Positions 10,121-21,854 of a stretch of DNA of 64,000 nucleotides are shown here, one piece after another. A program made the position numbers and the translations under genes. The notes beneath the pieces were generated by a model. It was not told the origin of the DNA, did not search any database, and worked only from the letters and a program-made list of their open reading frames with translations. Position 1 is the first letter of the stretch. Each line of letters begins with the position of its first letter. Source of the stretch: Margaritispora aquatica (Eukaryota > Ascomycota > Leotiomycetes > Helotiales > Discinellaceae); NCBI GenBank assembly GCA_007644065.1, contig VJWN01000009.1, forward strand, positions 1,550,001 to 1,614,000. The letters are read 5' to 3'.

Positions 10121-11463
10121 TGCCATAATTCCCAACTATCCCTTGATTTCTAGAGCCCCTCAGAAGTACGGCGAAGTTTCGGATCGCCTGGGTGTTCAAA
10201 TCATAGAAGTAACATGATCTTTTATAGGTAAACAAGGTTGTTAAGAAAATAAATTTTGCTGAGAGCACTCAAGTTAGGCCATACTTTCACGGAAATCGGG
10301 ACGGTAATCGGGGGGTTTCCTTTCTCTTAGCTGAGCAGTAACTTAATACAGACGTCGAATTGCTCAATGGGCCTCGCGAATATTTGTCAATATATACATA
10401 CAGCTACACTCCATCGAGATCTCCTCATCGATTCGAATGGCCAGAAGCGGAATGATATGTATCTCTTCCTGCGTACCTCAGATATCTCGCTATTTAAACG
10501 TTGAAAGCCCAATCAAAATATTATATCCAAACACGAGATACGTTCCTCCACAAGGCTCACGGTACCTCGAGAACTACGAAGCAGCAGTATCTCCCGTATC
10601 TAACATTTCCTTAGTTGACAATAGCCGGGCTATTGACAACAACACTTCAAAGCTGCCCACCAAACATCCTCCTTCATCCAGAATAATCCTTACCAGATCT
10701 CACCAGCCACCCGCCGTAGCCCTAACATTTTAAGCAGAAAATCCAAAGTAAAACCTCATTTTCAAACAAATGGAGAAACCCTCCTCCAACAATTGCGAAT
10801 GGGTAACTTTCCTAGTAATGTAGTAATCGAAATCAACAAGTGTTGTTGCATGCTTATATATCTCTTCGAACCCTCCAAAACTAACCAAGGAAGCATTTAA
10901 CTCAAGAGGAGGCTCGCTAAGCTCAACTGAAATCTTTCAGCCCAACCCCCTCGAGGGTAAAGATCTTAGTTTCTCAAGCTGACGGTTGCACTTTGAGGTG
11001 ACTAGACTTGGCTCGCTTATCTCCCATTTCTCACTCACACAAACAGCAGTAGCTCAATGGATAGTTATAAAAGCACCCCTCCTTCAAATTTGCTTGAGAA
11101 TCACATGCATTAGAAACTGTCCTGTACATGTTACCACATGAGTTCGTCGAGTTGTTGGATTGCCTTGATAAATATAGTCAATAGCGTATCACTTCGTATT
11201 TTTTTTTTTTTAAAAAAAAGAGAACATAGCGCTTCAGATGGTGTCCTTGCGACCGTGATTGCCTCCCAGCTGGGGAGAAAGTCAAGAAGTGTATGCTCTT
11301 ATGCGAACACTCACAAACTGCAACGAAAATATTTAGATGACAGCACTCTGTTTCCCCCTCTCATACCACACCTAGTCCCTCCTATTTACAGCACCAGCCA
11401 CATCACAACCCAGCAAGCAAACCACTACCAAACCCACGTTCAATCCAAGAGCCAAACCCCGAT

Positions 11464-11511
11464 GCAAACGTGCAAACGTGTAAACATACAAACGCACAAA
11501 CGTACAAACAT
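11464..11511 (+). repeat. Tandem octamer repeat, six units
   Basis: Six consecutive 8-bp units of the pattern RYAAACRY (GCAAACGT twice, then GTAAACAT, ACAAACGC, ACAAACGT, ACAAACAT). It lies in spacer upstream of nothing obvious and is a small minisatellite. Confidence 0.8.
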
Positions 11512-12480
11512 AACACAACGCCACACATCCCTGTGTCTGAACCCTAAATGCAGCAAGATGGCAATCTTACCAACTAGAGGAAGTGGCAGAGGTAATCGTT
11601 AACTTGAAGAAGCTGTAAGTGGTTACTGTTAGAGGATTTCCTAGACACTTCAGTATATGAGTAAAGTAAGTAAGGTAAGGTGAGGTACTTCTTGAGGAAT
11701 GGCCAAGCCAAAGCATGACGTTGATCGACTAGAACGACACTTCGCACTATGAAGATATTGAAAATATCAAAAAACAATTCAAACAGGGTACAGTGTCCTT
11801 CCAGCTTGTGATTGTTCGTTTTTTCTCAACCTGGAAACCTAGGTAGGTACCTTATGCGGCTTGAAGTTCAACTCAAATGTTATTGCACAACAGGAAATCG
11901 AGCGAGATGCCAAGGAAACTCCAGGGTAGGAGGAAAGTGGAAATCGAAACTCGTGAAGCGCATGCAGCTTGAACACTGGCTAAGACACACGATGAGAGAG
12001 AATCAAGCCATTGCAAAATGTAAGGTATTAAGTGTTTATTCGTAATCCACTGGGTTCGTCCTACCTGATCTAGAGACTAATCCTGCGAAGGCACCTGCTC
12101 ATCACATTGAAACCAAACGCGCAATTGCAACCACCACCGGAGCAAACACCCCCCAAAATCAACGCAGAAAATGCTGTAGCAGGTTCGCAAATGACTTATA
12201 TGCAAATGCCAAATTAATCATCCGAGACCATTCCCGCTGCCCATCCTAGGCAAGTCATGAAAAAGCAAGATACTCCATTCTGGTTCCTCCATATCCTGTC
12301 CATTAACGCCCTCCTGACAGACTGTGACCTCATCTGTGCAAGACTACTCAGTCATATCTGAACATCTCTCAATGAAAATCTGGCAGACTTGTCTTCACAA
12401 GATGTCGACTCCAATGTGGATCTGAACGCCTTGCTAAATGCTGTACATGATGTGACAAAGTAAAAGCCAGCTATATCTGA

Positions 12481-14541
12481 TTATGCTGGGCCTGTTGTAG
12501 TTTTCGTGACAAGTTCTTCCGCATCAGGTGGAATTGCTAGACCGTTTGTTGGGATTGCCAATCTTGCTCCAGAAGCTCGTCCAGCACCCCCATCGAAAAT
12601 GAATGGCCCAACATCATTTCTGGGTGTCATAGGACCTTCAACTCCCGGAGTAACATCCAAAGACGAAGGAAAGCCGTTTGGACTTGGTGTGCGCGTTACT
12701 TGTCTATCAAGTTGTGGCGAAATGGAAGATCCAACGGGTTTCCGTGATATGATATCTACGGGTGCTGTTGTTGCACTTGATCTGACAGGGATTTGATCAT
12801 GCATTGTGTTCGATGCCGGTCCAACGTCAGATTCGTCACTGGCTTCGCGATCCATATCACTTGCAACCCCTAAGTGCTCTATATCAAGATCACCCACAAC
12901 TCCAGGCTCTTCGGCAACCGCTGCAATCGAAGCAGGATTTACTCTCTCCGGAGGGGCTATAACCTCTGGCTGTGGTTCCGCGAGTACAGGAGCCACTGCT
13001 GCAGCTTCAACGGGCGCTTGTGGTTGAGTGACAGCTTCTTCGGGTTCTACCTCCTCCCACTCCTCGCCTGTAGTTGGGTCATCGAGCTCAGCTTCGAGAT
13101 CTGCGACAGACCTGCAATTAGGACAGATGAAATGTGGCCAATGTGGTCCATTTATTATAACTCGAATGCATTTGTAATGCCATGTATGAGAACATGGGGC
13201 GACGAAGAGTGATTGACAAGGCTGCAAAGCTTGTGAGCGAGGGTTTGAGACTTTGAAAGAAAGTACTTACTGCTATTGGGCCCAAGCAGATCGAGCAATC
13301 TTGCGAGGAGCCACCTGCTGTCTTATTAAGGCTGTTCAATTCTCGTAGGCGTTTGTGTGATTGCACACTGGTACAAAAGTTAGTAGATTTACATTGCAGC
13401 AGCTAGGTGCGGGTACTTACTTGAAACTGCTGGGTCCAGTCTGCCATCCTTTGTTCAATTCCACTCGAATCTTTACACAGCGAAATATCATTTCTTCACC
13501 ACCCTTGAAGTCGATTCCCAGCTGAACAATATCCCCATCATTAACAGGAAATGGTCTGGATTCCGTACCAGGCGAGCTGAGCCTGATGTGGTTCAGGAAG
13601 GTGCCAGAAGAACTCTTCACATCTCGAATATACCATCGACCTCCGGAAGACCAAAACTCGCAATGGCGTCTACTGACCACCTTTGATTTGAAGCCTACCG
13701 GCGCAGCAGAGGGTATGTTTGGAGGTCCGACAGGAAGGTTTTCTCTTTCTGAATAACGCCCCACCTTGATGGTCTCCTTTCCAGTTGGTAGAATTCGAGC
13801 CATAGGACCAAACACCAGAGATGGCCGCTGTGCTCTAGGATCCTGATGTGCAGAGAATCGTATGGATGGAAGTTGATGAGACATGCCTCGATTCTCATTT
13901 CCCCCATTCACGGCCATATCTGCTGCTGGTGCGTCTTGCCCCGCGTTATTATCGGCTCCGTCCAGAACCGCTCCGATAGTGGCAGAACGAGTTCGAGCCA
14001 TGGAGGTAGTTTGCGCCGGAGTATTCACTGTAGAACTGTTGCCAGTCAACACGGCTGCAGAAGTAGAGGTTGATTGCGGTTCAGTTGGGATGCGCGAAAC
14101 TCCGCTCTGTCCTCCCACGGTCGGCAGCCAACCGCTCGTGCCTGGCAAACTTTCGTAATTTGCCGTTTCCAAATTGGAATTTGGTAAATCGGAAGCCGTT
14201 CGTTGCGTAGTCGGCGAGGTGGAATTGTTTTGGATATCAAGTGGATTCGATGCAGGCACAGAGCCTCGATTCGATGGTGACGGGTAACTTGTTGCCCGGG
14301 CCAGAGACGAAGGACGTTGCTGACTCCCCGTATTATTATTATTGCTGCTGCTATTGTGACTTTCCCGTGATAAAATGTGATTTTGAGTGTAACTTCGTAA
14401 ATAACTTAATCCTCTCAAACGACGTGTGGGGGATGCAGGGGAAGCAGGTGGTGTCGAAGAAGCATTCATAGTTCTTTCAATCGAAGGTGAATGGGCCGAG
14501 TTCCATTGAGCTGCCGGCGGACTGGGCACTGTCGAATACAT
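12481..14541 (-). CDS. dma1: FHA-RING E3 ubiquitin ligase (Dma1/Chf/RNF8-like)
   Basis: Three exons, 13421-14541, 13271-13367 and 12481-13221, join to 652 residues; introns of 53 and 49 bp. Residues 1-240 are low-complexity Ser/Thr/Asn. An FHA domain covers about 250-365, with the phosphothreonine-binding set GR (261-262), SRRH (290-293) and SSSGTF (310-315). A RING-H2 follows with ligands C398, C401, C416, H418, H421, C424, C439 and C442 (CSIC, CSHTWH, CPNC). The C-terminal 200 residues are acidic and disordered. FHA followed by RING is the architecture of fission-yeast Dma1 and budding-yeast Dma1/2, which act in the spindle-position checkpoint and septin control. The second exon carries the first RING cysteines, so the RING is seen only after correct splicing. 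Confidence 0.93.
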
Positions 14542-15413
14542 CAGGCGGACGAGAAGAGAGGGGCTTCTCGATCACCAATGTTTCTGGAATTTTTTGAGAC
14601 CAGATGCGTAGAGTTTGGAGTCTCGCAAGTCAAGGTTGACTAGGTGGGTATGATTGCGAGAGGCTGGTGGCTGAGTTGGGGTGGAAGCCGTCTCAGATAT
14701 TGGTGTTTAGCATTTCATACAGAACTCGAGCATCAGAAACAAGAGGGACGACTAGAGGTAGGTAAGGTATGTAACCTAATGCCTGGCGTAACCCAATGAC
14801 GAAGTGAGGGGTGAAGGAGTATATGGGACTGGGACTGTATAAACAAAGTACAGGTAAGGTAGGTAGGTAGGTAAGGTACGAGGAAAAGTTGTACAATACT
14901 GTACAGTATGGTACTACTACCTTGGAAGCTTGGAAGGAAGAGATGAACAACCACGGGACAAGACGAGCTGGGGGAGATTGGTGGTATTTGTACCGAGTAG
15001 GAATGAATCGTTTTTATCGCCTCGCCTGCATCGCCAGTTTTCTCTTTTCAGTACCTTATGCAGTCTGGGCTCAGGTCATAGAGAGGCACCTGAGAAGCTA
15101 TCGATCTGATGAGGGTCCAGACTCTGGGAGCTTTTGGGCTTGAAATAGGGAGGCCGGCCAGACATTTGACAACCGATGAAGCCGCTGCAAGAACGCTGCA
15201 AGGGATTTAGCTTCAAATGGATGTCTTGCTTGAATGTTGGAGATTGTTGCAGGTTTGAAGAAAGAAATTATTTGATTGTTAAGTCTGAAATGGGTTATAG
15301 TTAATAGTTATAGTTTTGATAGATGTGAAAAATACTTATTAAGCGGTATATAAAAGTAGGTACCTTAGGTCAGGTAAGATCTTTCTTTACTTTACCATAT
15401 CATATTTATCCAG

Positions 15414-15490
15414 TCTTCTTTCCTCCTTCCCTCCTTCCTTCCTTTCTTCCTTCCCTCCTTCCCTCCCTCACTTCCCTTCCTCTTCCCCTC
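15414..15490 (+). repeat. Polypyrimidine tract
   Basis: Bases 15414-15469 are pure C/T, with CCTTCCCTCC-like units. After one A at 15470 the tract continues to 15490. Such polypurine/polypyrimidine tracts can form triplex DNA. Confidence 0.85.
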
Positions 15491-16045
15491 GTCTGTATTA
15501 TTTTATGCTTTGGCTTGGCTTGGCAAGATCCATACATGGATATCTTTTTATGCTTGGATATTGGATATTGGATATTTGGATAAGGCACCTACAGTACCTG
15601 GTATACCCTGACAGGCTGGTTTGTGGTATATGGTTCATGGCATATGGTTACAGCAGCATGCAGAACTATACAGTACTAGTACAGTACCAGTAAAACAGGG
15701 GAGGGAGGGGGGAGGGATCAAACTTTGAAGATCGCCACCCCTCGAGCCCCCCTTGTCCTGGCTGGTATCCCGCCGGTAAAGGAAAGGACGAAGAGTGAAG
15801 TGGTGCCGTGGTGGGTAGCAGGTGGATCAACAGTTCACGCACGTGAGCATTTCCCTAGCCACCTCAGGTATCAATTCCCGTCCCAGCTGATTTATCCCCA
15901 TCTGGTCACTCCTGACCAATCATATTGTTAACCCCGGCCGGAGCCGCATGTGTCAGATGTGACGCCGATTTTATGTTTTTATGAACATTTTCAAGCATCG
16001 AGTCCAGTTCTGGAGGAGAAGAGAACCATTGTCATCCTCAGACAA

Positions 16046-16075
16046 CCACCACCACCACCACCACCACCACCACCA
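16046..16075 (+). repeat. (CCA)10 in the mas2 leader
   Basis: Ten uninterrupted CCA units ending 6 nt before the mas2 ATG, so probably within its 5' untranslated region. Confidence 0.9.
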
Positions 16076-16081
16076 TCCGCT

Positions 16082-17847
16082 ATGATGAAGTCGTCCTCTT
16101 CACGCGCTCTATCTCGAGCTGTATCGAAGAGACCCTACACACCTTCTGTTCTCCCTACATTTCGATCAAGAGGCCTGGCGACAGTGGTAGATCCAATACA
16201 AAAGGTACAAGTCGTGGCTACCGTGATATGAGTAGAGCTAACCTCCACAAGGACCCCGCAGAGCTCGACCAGATATCTACATTATCAAATGGTGTCAGGG
16301 TAGCGACAGAAGCACTACCAGGACATTTCTCAGGCGTGGGTGTGTTCATCGATGCTGGCTCAAGATATGAGTCCGAATCGCTAAGGGGCGTGAGCCATAT
16401 CATGGATAGGCTGGCTTTCAAATCTACAAAGAATCGAACGAGCGATGAGATGCTGGAGACACTCGAATCTTTGGGAGGCAACATTAATTGCGCATCATCA
16501 AGAGAATCTCTCATGTACCAAGCCGCGACCTTCAATTCGGCTGTTCCTACTACCGTGGCTCTCCTTGCAGAGACAATCCGGGACCCATTGATCACGGAAG
16601 AAGAAGTCTCTCAGCAACTTGAGACTGCGGCATATGAGATTGGAGAGATATGGTCGAAGCCAGAATTAATTTTGCCTGAGCTGGTGCATATGGCAGCGTA
16701 CAAGGATAATACGCTAGGAAATCCATTACTATGCCCTAAGGAACGACTGGACCAGATCGATAAAAGCACGATCGAAGCATATAGAAAAGCCTTTTTCAGA
16801 CCAGAAAGGATTGTGATTGCATTTGCAGGAGTACAGCATGACGAAGCCGTCAGACTAGCCGAACAGCATTTTGGAGATATGCAAAGCGAGGCTCTTTCCT
16901 CTTCATCAGCTACAGACTCTTCTTCAGATTACAGTAGCGATAGCTCGATATCTTCGCTTTCTTCAAGTCCTCCAACACCGTCACAACAGCCGTCAAAGTT
17001 ACTCTCGAGAATCCCCTTTTTCAAAAATCTTTCCACTTCCACATCTACCAAGGCCTCGGTTCAGTCATATTCCGATCTTTCTCTCGATACCCTAGGCAAC
17101 TCTTTACCATCCCATTACACAGGAGGGTTTCTCTCTTTACCTCCTCTCCCACCGCCCATAAACGCTTCGCTTCCTCCACTTACGCACATCCACCTCGCCT
17201 TTGAAGCACTGCCAATATCTTCGGATGATATATACGCGCTTGCTACGCTCCAAGTTCTCCTTGGTGGAGGTGGATCATTCTCAGCTGGTGGTCCTGGCAA
17301 GGGCATGTACTCGCGTCTTTACACCAATGTCCTAAATCAACATGGTTGGGTCGAGTCATGTGTTGCATTCAACCATTCTTATACGGATTCCGGTCTTTTT
17401 GGGATCTCGTCTAGTTGTTCTCCACAAAATGTGGTTAACATGCTGGATGTTATGTGTAGGGAACTACAATCTCTCACTCTGGAAACTGGATTTGCTTCAC
17501 TTCAAACAGTGGAGGTCAATAGAGCAAAGAATCAACTGCGATCGAGTCTCTTGATGAATCTTGAAAGCAGAATGGTTGAGTTAGAAGATCTTGGAAGGCA
17601 GGTTCAGGTCCACGGACGGAAAGTTGGTGTAAGAGAAATGTGTAAGAAGATTGATGATTTGACTGTTAAGGACCTTCGACGAGTGGCAAAGTTGGTGGTG
17701 AGTGGCATGGTGCAAAACCCAGGTAGTGGCAGTGGAGCACCAACAGTTGTATTACAAGAGGGCGAAATTGAAGGCGTCGCCCATAAGCCTTTCAAGTGGG
17801 CTGAGATCCAGGATCGCATTGAACGATGGAAACTGGGAAGGCGGTAG
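16082..17847 (+). CDS. mas2: Mitochondrial processing peptidase alpha subunit
   Basis: Exon 1 is 16082-16204 and exon 2 is 16252-17847; a 47-bp intron has branch GCTAAC. The product is 572 residues. The N-terminus (MMKSSSSRALSRAVSKRPY) is a basic, serine-rich mitochondrial presequence. The peptidase M16 fold follows, but where beta subunits have HxxEH this protein reads HIMDR (H90), so it cannot bind the catalytic zinc, as expected of the alpha subunit. The glycine-rich substrate loop is GGGGSFSAGGPGKGMYSRL near 376-396. A serine/proline-rich insertion of about 90 residues lies between the two M16 halves, as in other filamentous fungi. With the beta subunit it removes presequences in the matrix. 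The upstream ATG is chosen because it supplies the presequence and the intron removes a stop. Confidence 0.96.
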
Positions 17848-18385
17848 ATTTTTGGTGTCAGGAGCATGACTTAGTTCCACGATCTCGAGGGCTATGTATG
17901 AATAATGTACAAAACACTCCTCTACAGCAGTAGGTAGTGATGTAAAACCAGCCAGCAAAACGGCAAATACAATTTTCAATGATAGAATATTTGCTTGACC
18001 TTTTAACCTATATGACTTGAATAGCATGTTCACTTCACGGGTTGAATGGAGAGAAGAATTATCCACGACTCGTTTGTGCTGGGTTTATTGAAGGCAGCTA
18101 AAATTTACTGATGTTCGAAAGGCTGAGAACTTCATGAATACGATGCAATTGTGGATCATTCCCGCATTGCGACTGCAAGGATCGAAACATTGACGCAAGG
18201 CTGAAAGTGCCTTCAAGCCACAGCAATTTTAACTGCTTATCACTAACTATAAATATATTTGATCCTGTGTACCCTTTTCATTGAACGATTGTATACTGTC
18301 TTCTTTCCCTCTCGGAGCCCTTTGACTAAAGACCCAAGCAAGACCTGTTCTCTCCCGTAAAACTCAAGCTATCTAGTTTCGCAAA
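17848..18385. other. Intergenic mas2 to Sec14-like gene
   Basis: Carries a TATA-like TATAAATA at 18248-18255, 138 bp before the next ATG, and a pyrimidine-rich stretch near 18300-18350. No gene seen. Confidence 0.5.
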
Positions 18386-19643
18386 ATGTCAGCCGCGCCA
18401 GCACCAAAGACTGAAGCTGTGCAAGAGAAGCTCGCCGAGCTATCGATGGATTCAAAAGACAATGGAAAGGCTCCAGCTTCTTTTTCTGCGAGCCCATCAG
18501 TCGCAGCAGGCGTGTTAAAGACACCATTCACCAGTCCCATAGAATCAGCAGAACCAGCTCCCCTAGCAGTGCTTACAGACGAGCAACAAGCTAAATACGA
18601 CACCCTACTTGAGACCGTCAAGTCATGGAAGGAAATCCCTTCGACGACAGGCAAGGAGGGCCCAATCACAGAAGCGGAGATTATGTGGTGCACGAAGGAA
18701 TGCCTGTTACGGTACTTGCGAGCTACGAAATGGGTTTCAGCAGAGGCGGCCAAGAGGTTACTTGGGACTTTGACGTGGAGACGGGAATACGGTGTGCAGG
18801 AGTTAACTGGAGATCACATATCGCCTGAAAATGAGACAGGGAAGCAGATTATTCTCGGATACGATATCTCTGCGAGACCGTGTCTGTACTTGAATCCTGG
18901 GAGACAGAATACCAATCCGTCGCCGAGACAGGTGCAGCACTTGGTGTTTATGTTAGAGCATGTCATTTCCATGACGGGGCCTGGGCAGGAGACATTGGCG
19001 CTGTTGATCAACTTCAAGAGTAGCAAGTCTAGGTCAAATACTGCCCCTGGACTTGGACTTGCGAGGGAGGTGCTCAATATCTTGCAAACACATTATCCTG
19101 AAAGATTGGGGAGGGCATTGATCATTAACAGTAAGTCGTATCTAGGATTTGTCAAATAGCGTACTAACAGCCTTAGTCCCATGGGTAGTCAATGGTTTCT
19201 TTAAACTCATTACACCATTCATCGATCCCTTGACGAGGCAAAAGCTCAAGTTCAACGACGATATGAGGCAGCATGTTCCCCCTCAGCAGCTCTGGAACGA
19301 GTTCCACGGCGATGTGGATTTCGAGTATGATCACGCCGTCTACTGGCCTGCAATGCTGAAGATCTGTGAGCAGAAATGGGCAGAGCAGAAAGAGCGCTGG
19401 ATTAGTGGTGGGAAGCACTATGGTGAGAGTGAGGACTACTTGAAGGGAGGAAAGACACCAAGCATTGGCAGCTTGAACAAAGCAGTGCCAGAACAGGCTG
19501 AGAAGGAGGTCCTAGCAGTATCGGCAAAGGCTGAAGAAGCTGGTGAGACCAAAGCGCCAACTCAGACAAACGGATCTCAAGCGAATGAAAACACAGATGT
19601 CGTGCCTACAGCTGATGCTGTGCCAGCGACAAAGGAGGGTTAG
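18386..19643 (+). CDS. Sec14/CRAL-TRIO phosphatidylinositol transfer protein, Pdr16-like
   Basis: Two exons, 18386-19130 and 19177-19643, join to 403 residues; the 46-bp intron has branch ACTAAC. A disordered N-terminus (1-65) is followed by the CRAL-TRIO N-terminal helices (LLRYLRATKWVSAEAAKRLL, near 110) and the lipid-binding lobe ([44 protein letters not shown]). The tail after GDVDFEYDHAVYW is low-complexity. The order and the NTNPSPRQVQH segment fit the Pdr16/Pdr17 branch of yeast Sec14 homologues, which move phosphatidylinositol and sterols and affect azole tolerance. The family is clear; the exact orthologue is inferred. Confidence 0.9.
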
Positions 19644-20044
19644 ACATGTTTTTGATGCTGGTTTGGATGGCTTTGCTTGAGCGTTTCAAGCCTGTGATTG
19701 GTATTATAGATAGAAGTAATGTTATAGACTGGCTGGGAAATGTCAAGAAATATTTGAACCTTAAAAGTTGTCCCCCTGTTTGGTGACTTCAGGAGCTCGC
19801 TTGTGGAAAGTCAACAGTGAAATAAGCCAAGTCTCCGCCTCGTCAGAACCTTTCTCCCCAATTCTCAGCCTTGTTAACCACTGCAACAACTTCACCAAAA
19901 ACCACGCAAGCTCTCCATACCCGATCGCCCACATCACCCTACCTTTCCATCCTCTCAATCGATGCGCAAACCCTCCACCTAGCCACCTAAACTCCAACTC
20001 AGTCATCTCCCCACCTACTCGCTCACCACACACAACTCCCAAAA
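19644..20044. other. Intergenic, trs31 promoter side
   Basis: C-rich, with a pyrimidine-biased plus strand from about 19930 to 20040, as in many fungal core promoters. No gene seen. Confidence 0.5.
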
Positions 20045-20919
20045 ATGGCCTCCTCACAGCCCTCCAAAGGCCCCACCACCAGCAACAACCCCTCAACAAG
20101 CACGACAGTCGCACGAAGCGCAGGCCTGCGGCACCCATCGAACGGGAAGACCATCTACCACCGGCCGCTGAACAGGACCAAGACGACGGAGCTGAGCCAG
20201 GCGAGCTTTGCGTACCTCTTTGCCGAGATGGTGAGCTATGCGCAGAAGCGCGTTACGGGCATTCAGGACTTGGAGAAGAGGTATGTGTGCATTGGGTGTA
20301 TTTCTTTTGTGGTAGTGAGGAATGTGAGGTTTGCGCTGGCCTTGAGACCTTGAGGCCTTGAGAGGGAGGAGGGGTGGTGGAATATAAAGGCGGAACCCAA
20401 GCGGGCGAGATGATGATGCATTAGACATGCAGAGGGGAGACAAAACCTCCAGCTAACACCCCCTCTAGACTCAACGCACAAGGGCACCCCCTCGGCCTCG
20501 CTCTCCTAGACCTGCTCCTCTACCGAGAGCCGCCCCGCTCGCAACTGCGGCCGCTCAACATCATCGCGCTCCTGCAATTCATCACGACGACGCTCTGGAA
20601 GCACCTGTTCAACCGGCCGGCCGACGCGCTCGAGAAGTCGTCCAACCCGGCCACGCCCGACGAGTACATGATCTCGGACAACGAGCCGCTGGTCAACATG
20701 TACGTGTCGGTGCCCAAGGAGATGAACCAGCTCAACTGCGCCGCCTACGTGGCTGGCATCGTGGAGGGCGCCTGCGATGGCGCGGGCTTCGCGGCGAAGG
20801 TCACGGCGCATAGTGTGGGGAAGGGCGAGGAGGGCGAGTTGTGGCCTGGGAAGACGGTTTTCCTGGTTAAGTTTGAGGCGGAGGTTGTGGAGAGGGAGAG
20901 TTTCTTGGTCAGTAGGTAG
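20045..20919 (+). CDS. trs31: TRAPP complex subunit Trs31/TRAPPC5
   Basis: Exons 20045-20280 and 20469-20919 encode 228 residues; the 188-bp intron runs from GTATGTGTGC to CCCCTCTAG. The Bet3-like fold is shown by TELSQASFAYLFAEMVSYAQ (near 50-69), GHPLGLALLDLLLYRE, and the C-terminal block NQLNCAAYVAGIVEGACDGAGF with VTAHS. Trs31 is a core subunit of TRAPP I-III, the exchange factors for Rab1/Ypt1 and Rab11 at ER-Golgi and endosomal membranes. Exon 2 is strongly GC-rich with mostly G or C at third positions, unlike exon 1 and the neighbouring genes. Confidence 0.95.
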
Positions 20920-21854
20920 TTAGGTCGGTCGGTGGGAGATGGGGGACTGAGCGGGAGAGGAAGAGAGCGCGCGCGTGTGTGTGTCACTTAGCAATGGATT
21001 GAGCCGAAATTCGAAGCATTGGGTGGCGTATTGGATGGGCATGGTTGGAGTTTCAGGAGCTTTAGCATGGGAGATTTCTAGAACGTCTGGTTCGAGATTG
21101 CGAAGAATGATCTAAGGCCATAGACATCAAAATATTGTGATCACATTCAAAAGAACCAATCTCCGATTTCGCCAAAGGATTGAACACTTTACTTAAAAGG
21201 AGGTCAGGCATCGAAGGCACAGCTCGACGACTTTTGTACGTCCTATTTAGGGCGAATCAAGCTAAGCGAGATATACGACATTAGGGAACATAGACGTAAG
21301 CTTGAAGCAAAACCGGAAAGACAGTCCTCTCATCTTCATTATGTGGATATTTTAGAATAGAAATCACTATTCAACACAAAGACACAAAAATTCAGAGTTT
21401 CTTACGCTTGCGGAACCATTGTCTAGTTCGTTAACGCTAACCATACTTGCATGATGGCATATGATATAGACCATGTTAGCAACTCTCCCTCGAATAAGGA
21501 TCCCAAACACAAAGTAGAAGTGGGTATCGTTGTCAGACGCCATGCCATATTGTGCAACCGAAACACAAACACAAACGCCAAAGTACTAGCACTCCCAAGC
21601 AGAAGAGCCAGAAAGCGTGGCAAGAACGTCGGTGGAGAGAAAGACAATCCAGCGAAATGCCGAGGATCTTAGTAGAATAAGGCAGACCCAAGGGAAATGA
21701 AACTCAACTGATTGTCGTAAGGTCGTGGCATCAAGGACTGATACTCGTGGTGTGTTGAGTGGCTTTCATGAAAGCTGAGGAATGTTAGCTACACCCATCC
21801 TGGAAAACTACCTCAACCCAACCACATTGAAAATGAACTCACTGCTCTGCTTCT
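20920..21854. other. Spacer with a membrane-like minus frame
   Basis: A minus-strand frame at 21423-21647 reads like a membrane segment (RFLALLLGSASTLAFVFVF). Just downstream, in another frame, lies QWFRKRKKL before a stop. It could be a 3' exon of the gene at 21855-22481, but I found no join that avoids all stops. One inverted copy of the recurring AGCTAAGCGA motif is at 21260-21269. A short GCGCGCGTGTGTGTG run is at 20969-20983. Confidence 0.35.

Larger units (their letters stand above)
8025..12480. other. 4.5-kb gene-poor spacer
   Basis: Between the 3' ends of gep4 and dma1. The open frames are short and mostly lack similarity that I can name. An ATG frame at 10437-10733 (98 codons) and one at 11138-11602 have no recognisable domain. 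One minus-strand frame at 9712-10120 looks more protein-like and is listed separately. A T13A8 homopolymer junction lies at 11199-11219, an octamer repeat at 11464-11511, and one TCGCTAAGCTC motif at 10914-10924. Sequence at 11840 and several nearby places carries CCTAGGTAGGTA-type strings. Confidence 0.45.
14542..16081. other. Divergent intergenic region dma1-mas2, rich in simple repeats
   Basis: Holds a GGTA/GGTAG repeat (14852-14878), a long polypyrimidine tract (15414-15490), repeats of GGATATT near 15554-15580 and a CCA run (16046-16075). These tracts explain the low-complexity open frames found here on both strands. No gene is supported. Confidence 0.6.

Noticed and set aside
11049..11120. 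tRNA-like string AGTAGCTCAATGGATAG
   Set aside because: It resembles a D-arm, but no anticodon stem, T-arm (GGTTCRA) or acceptor pairing follows. No other tRNA-like B-box in the window passed either.
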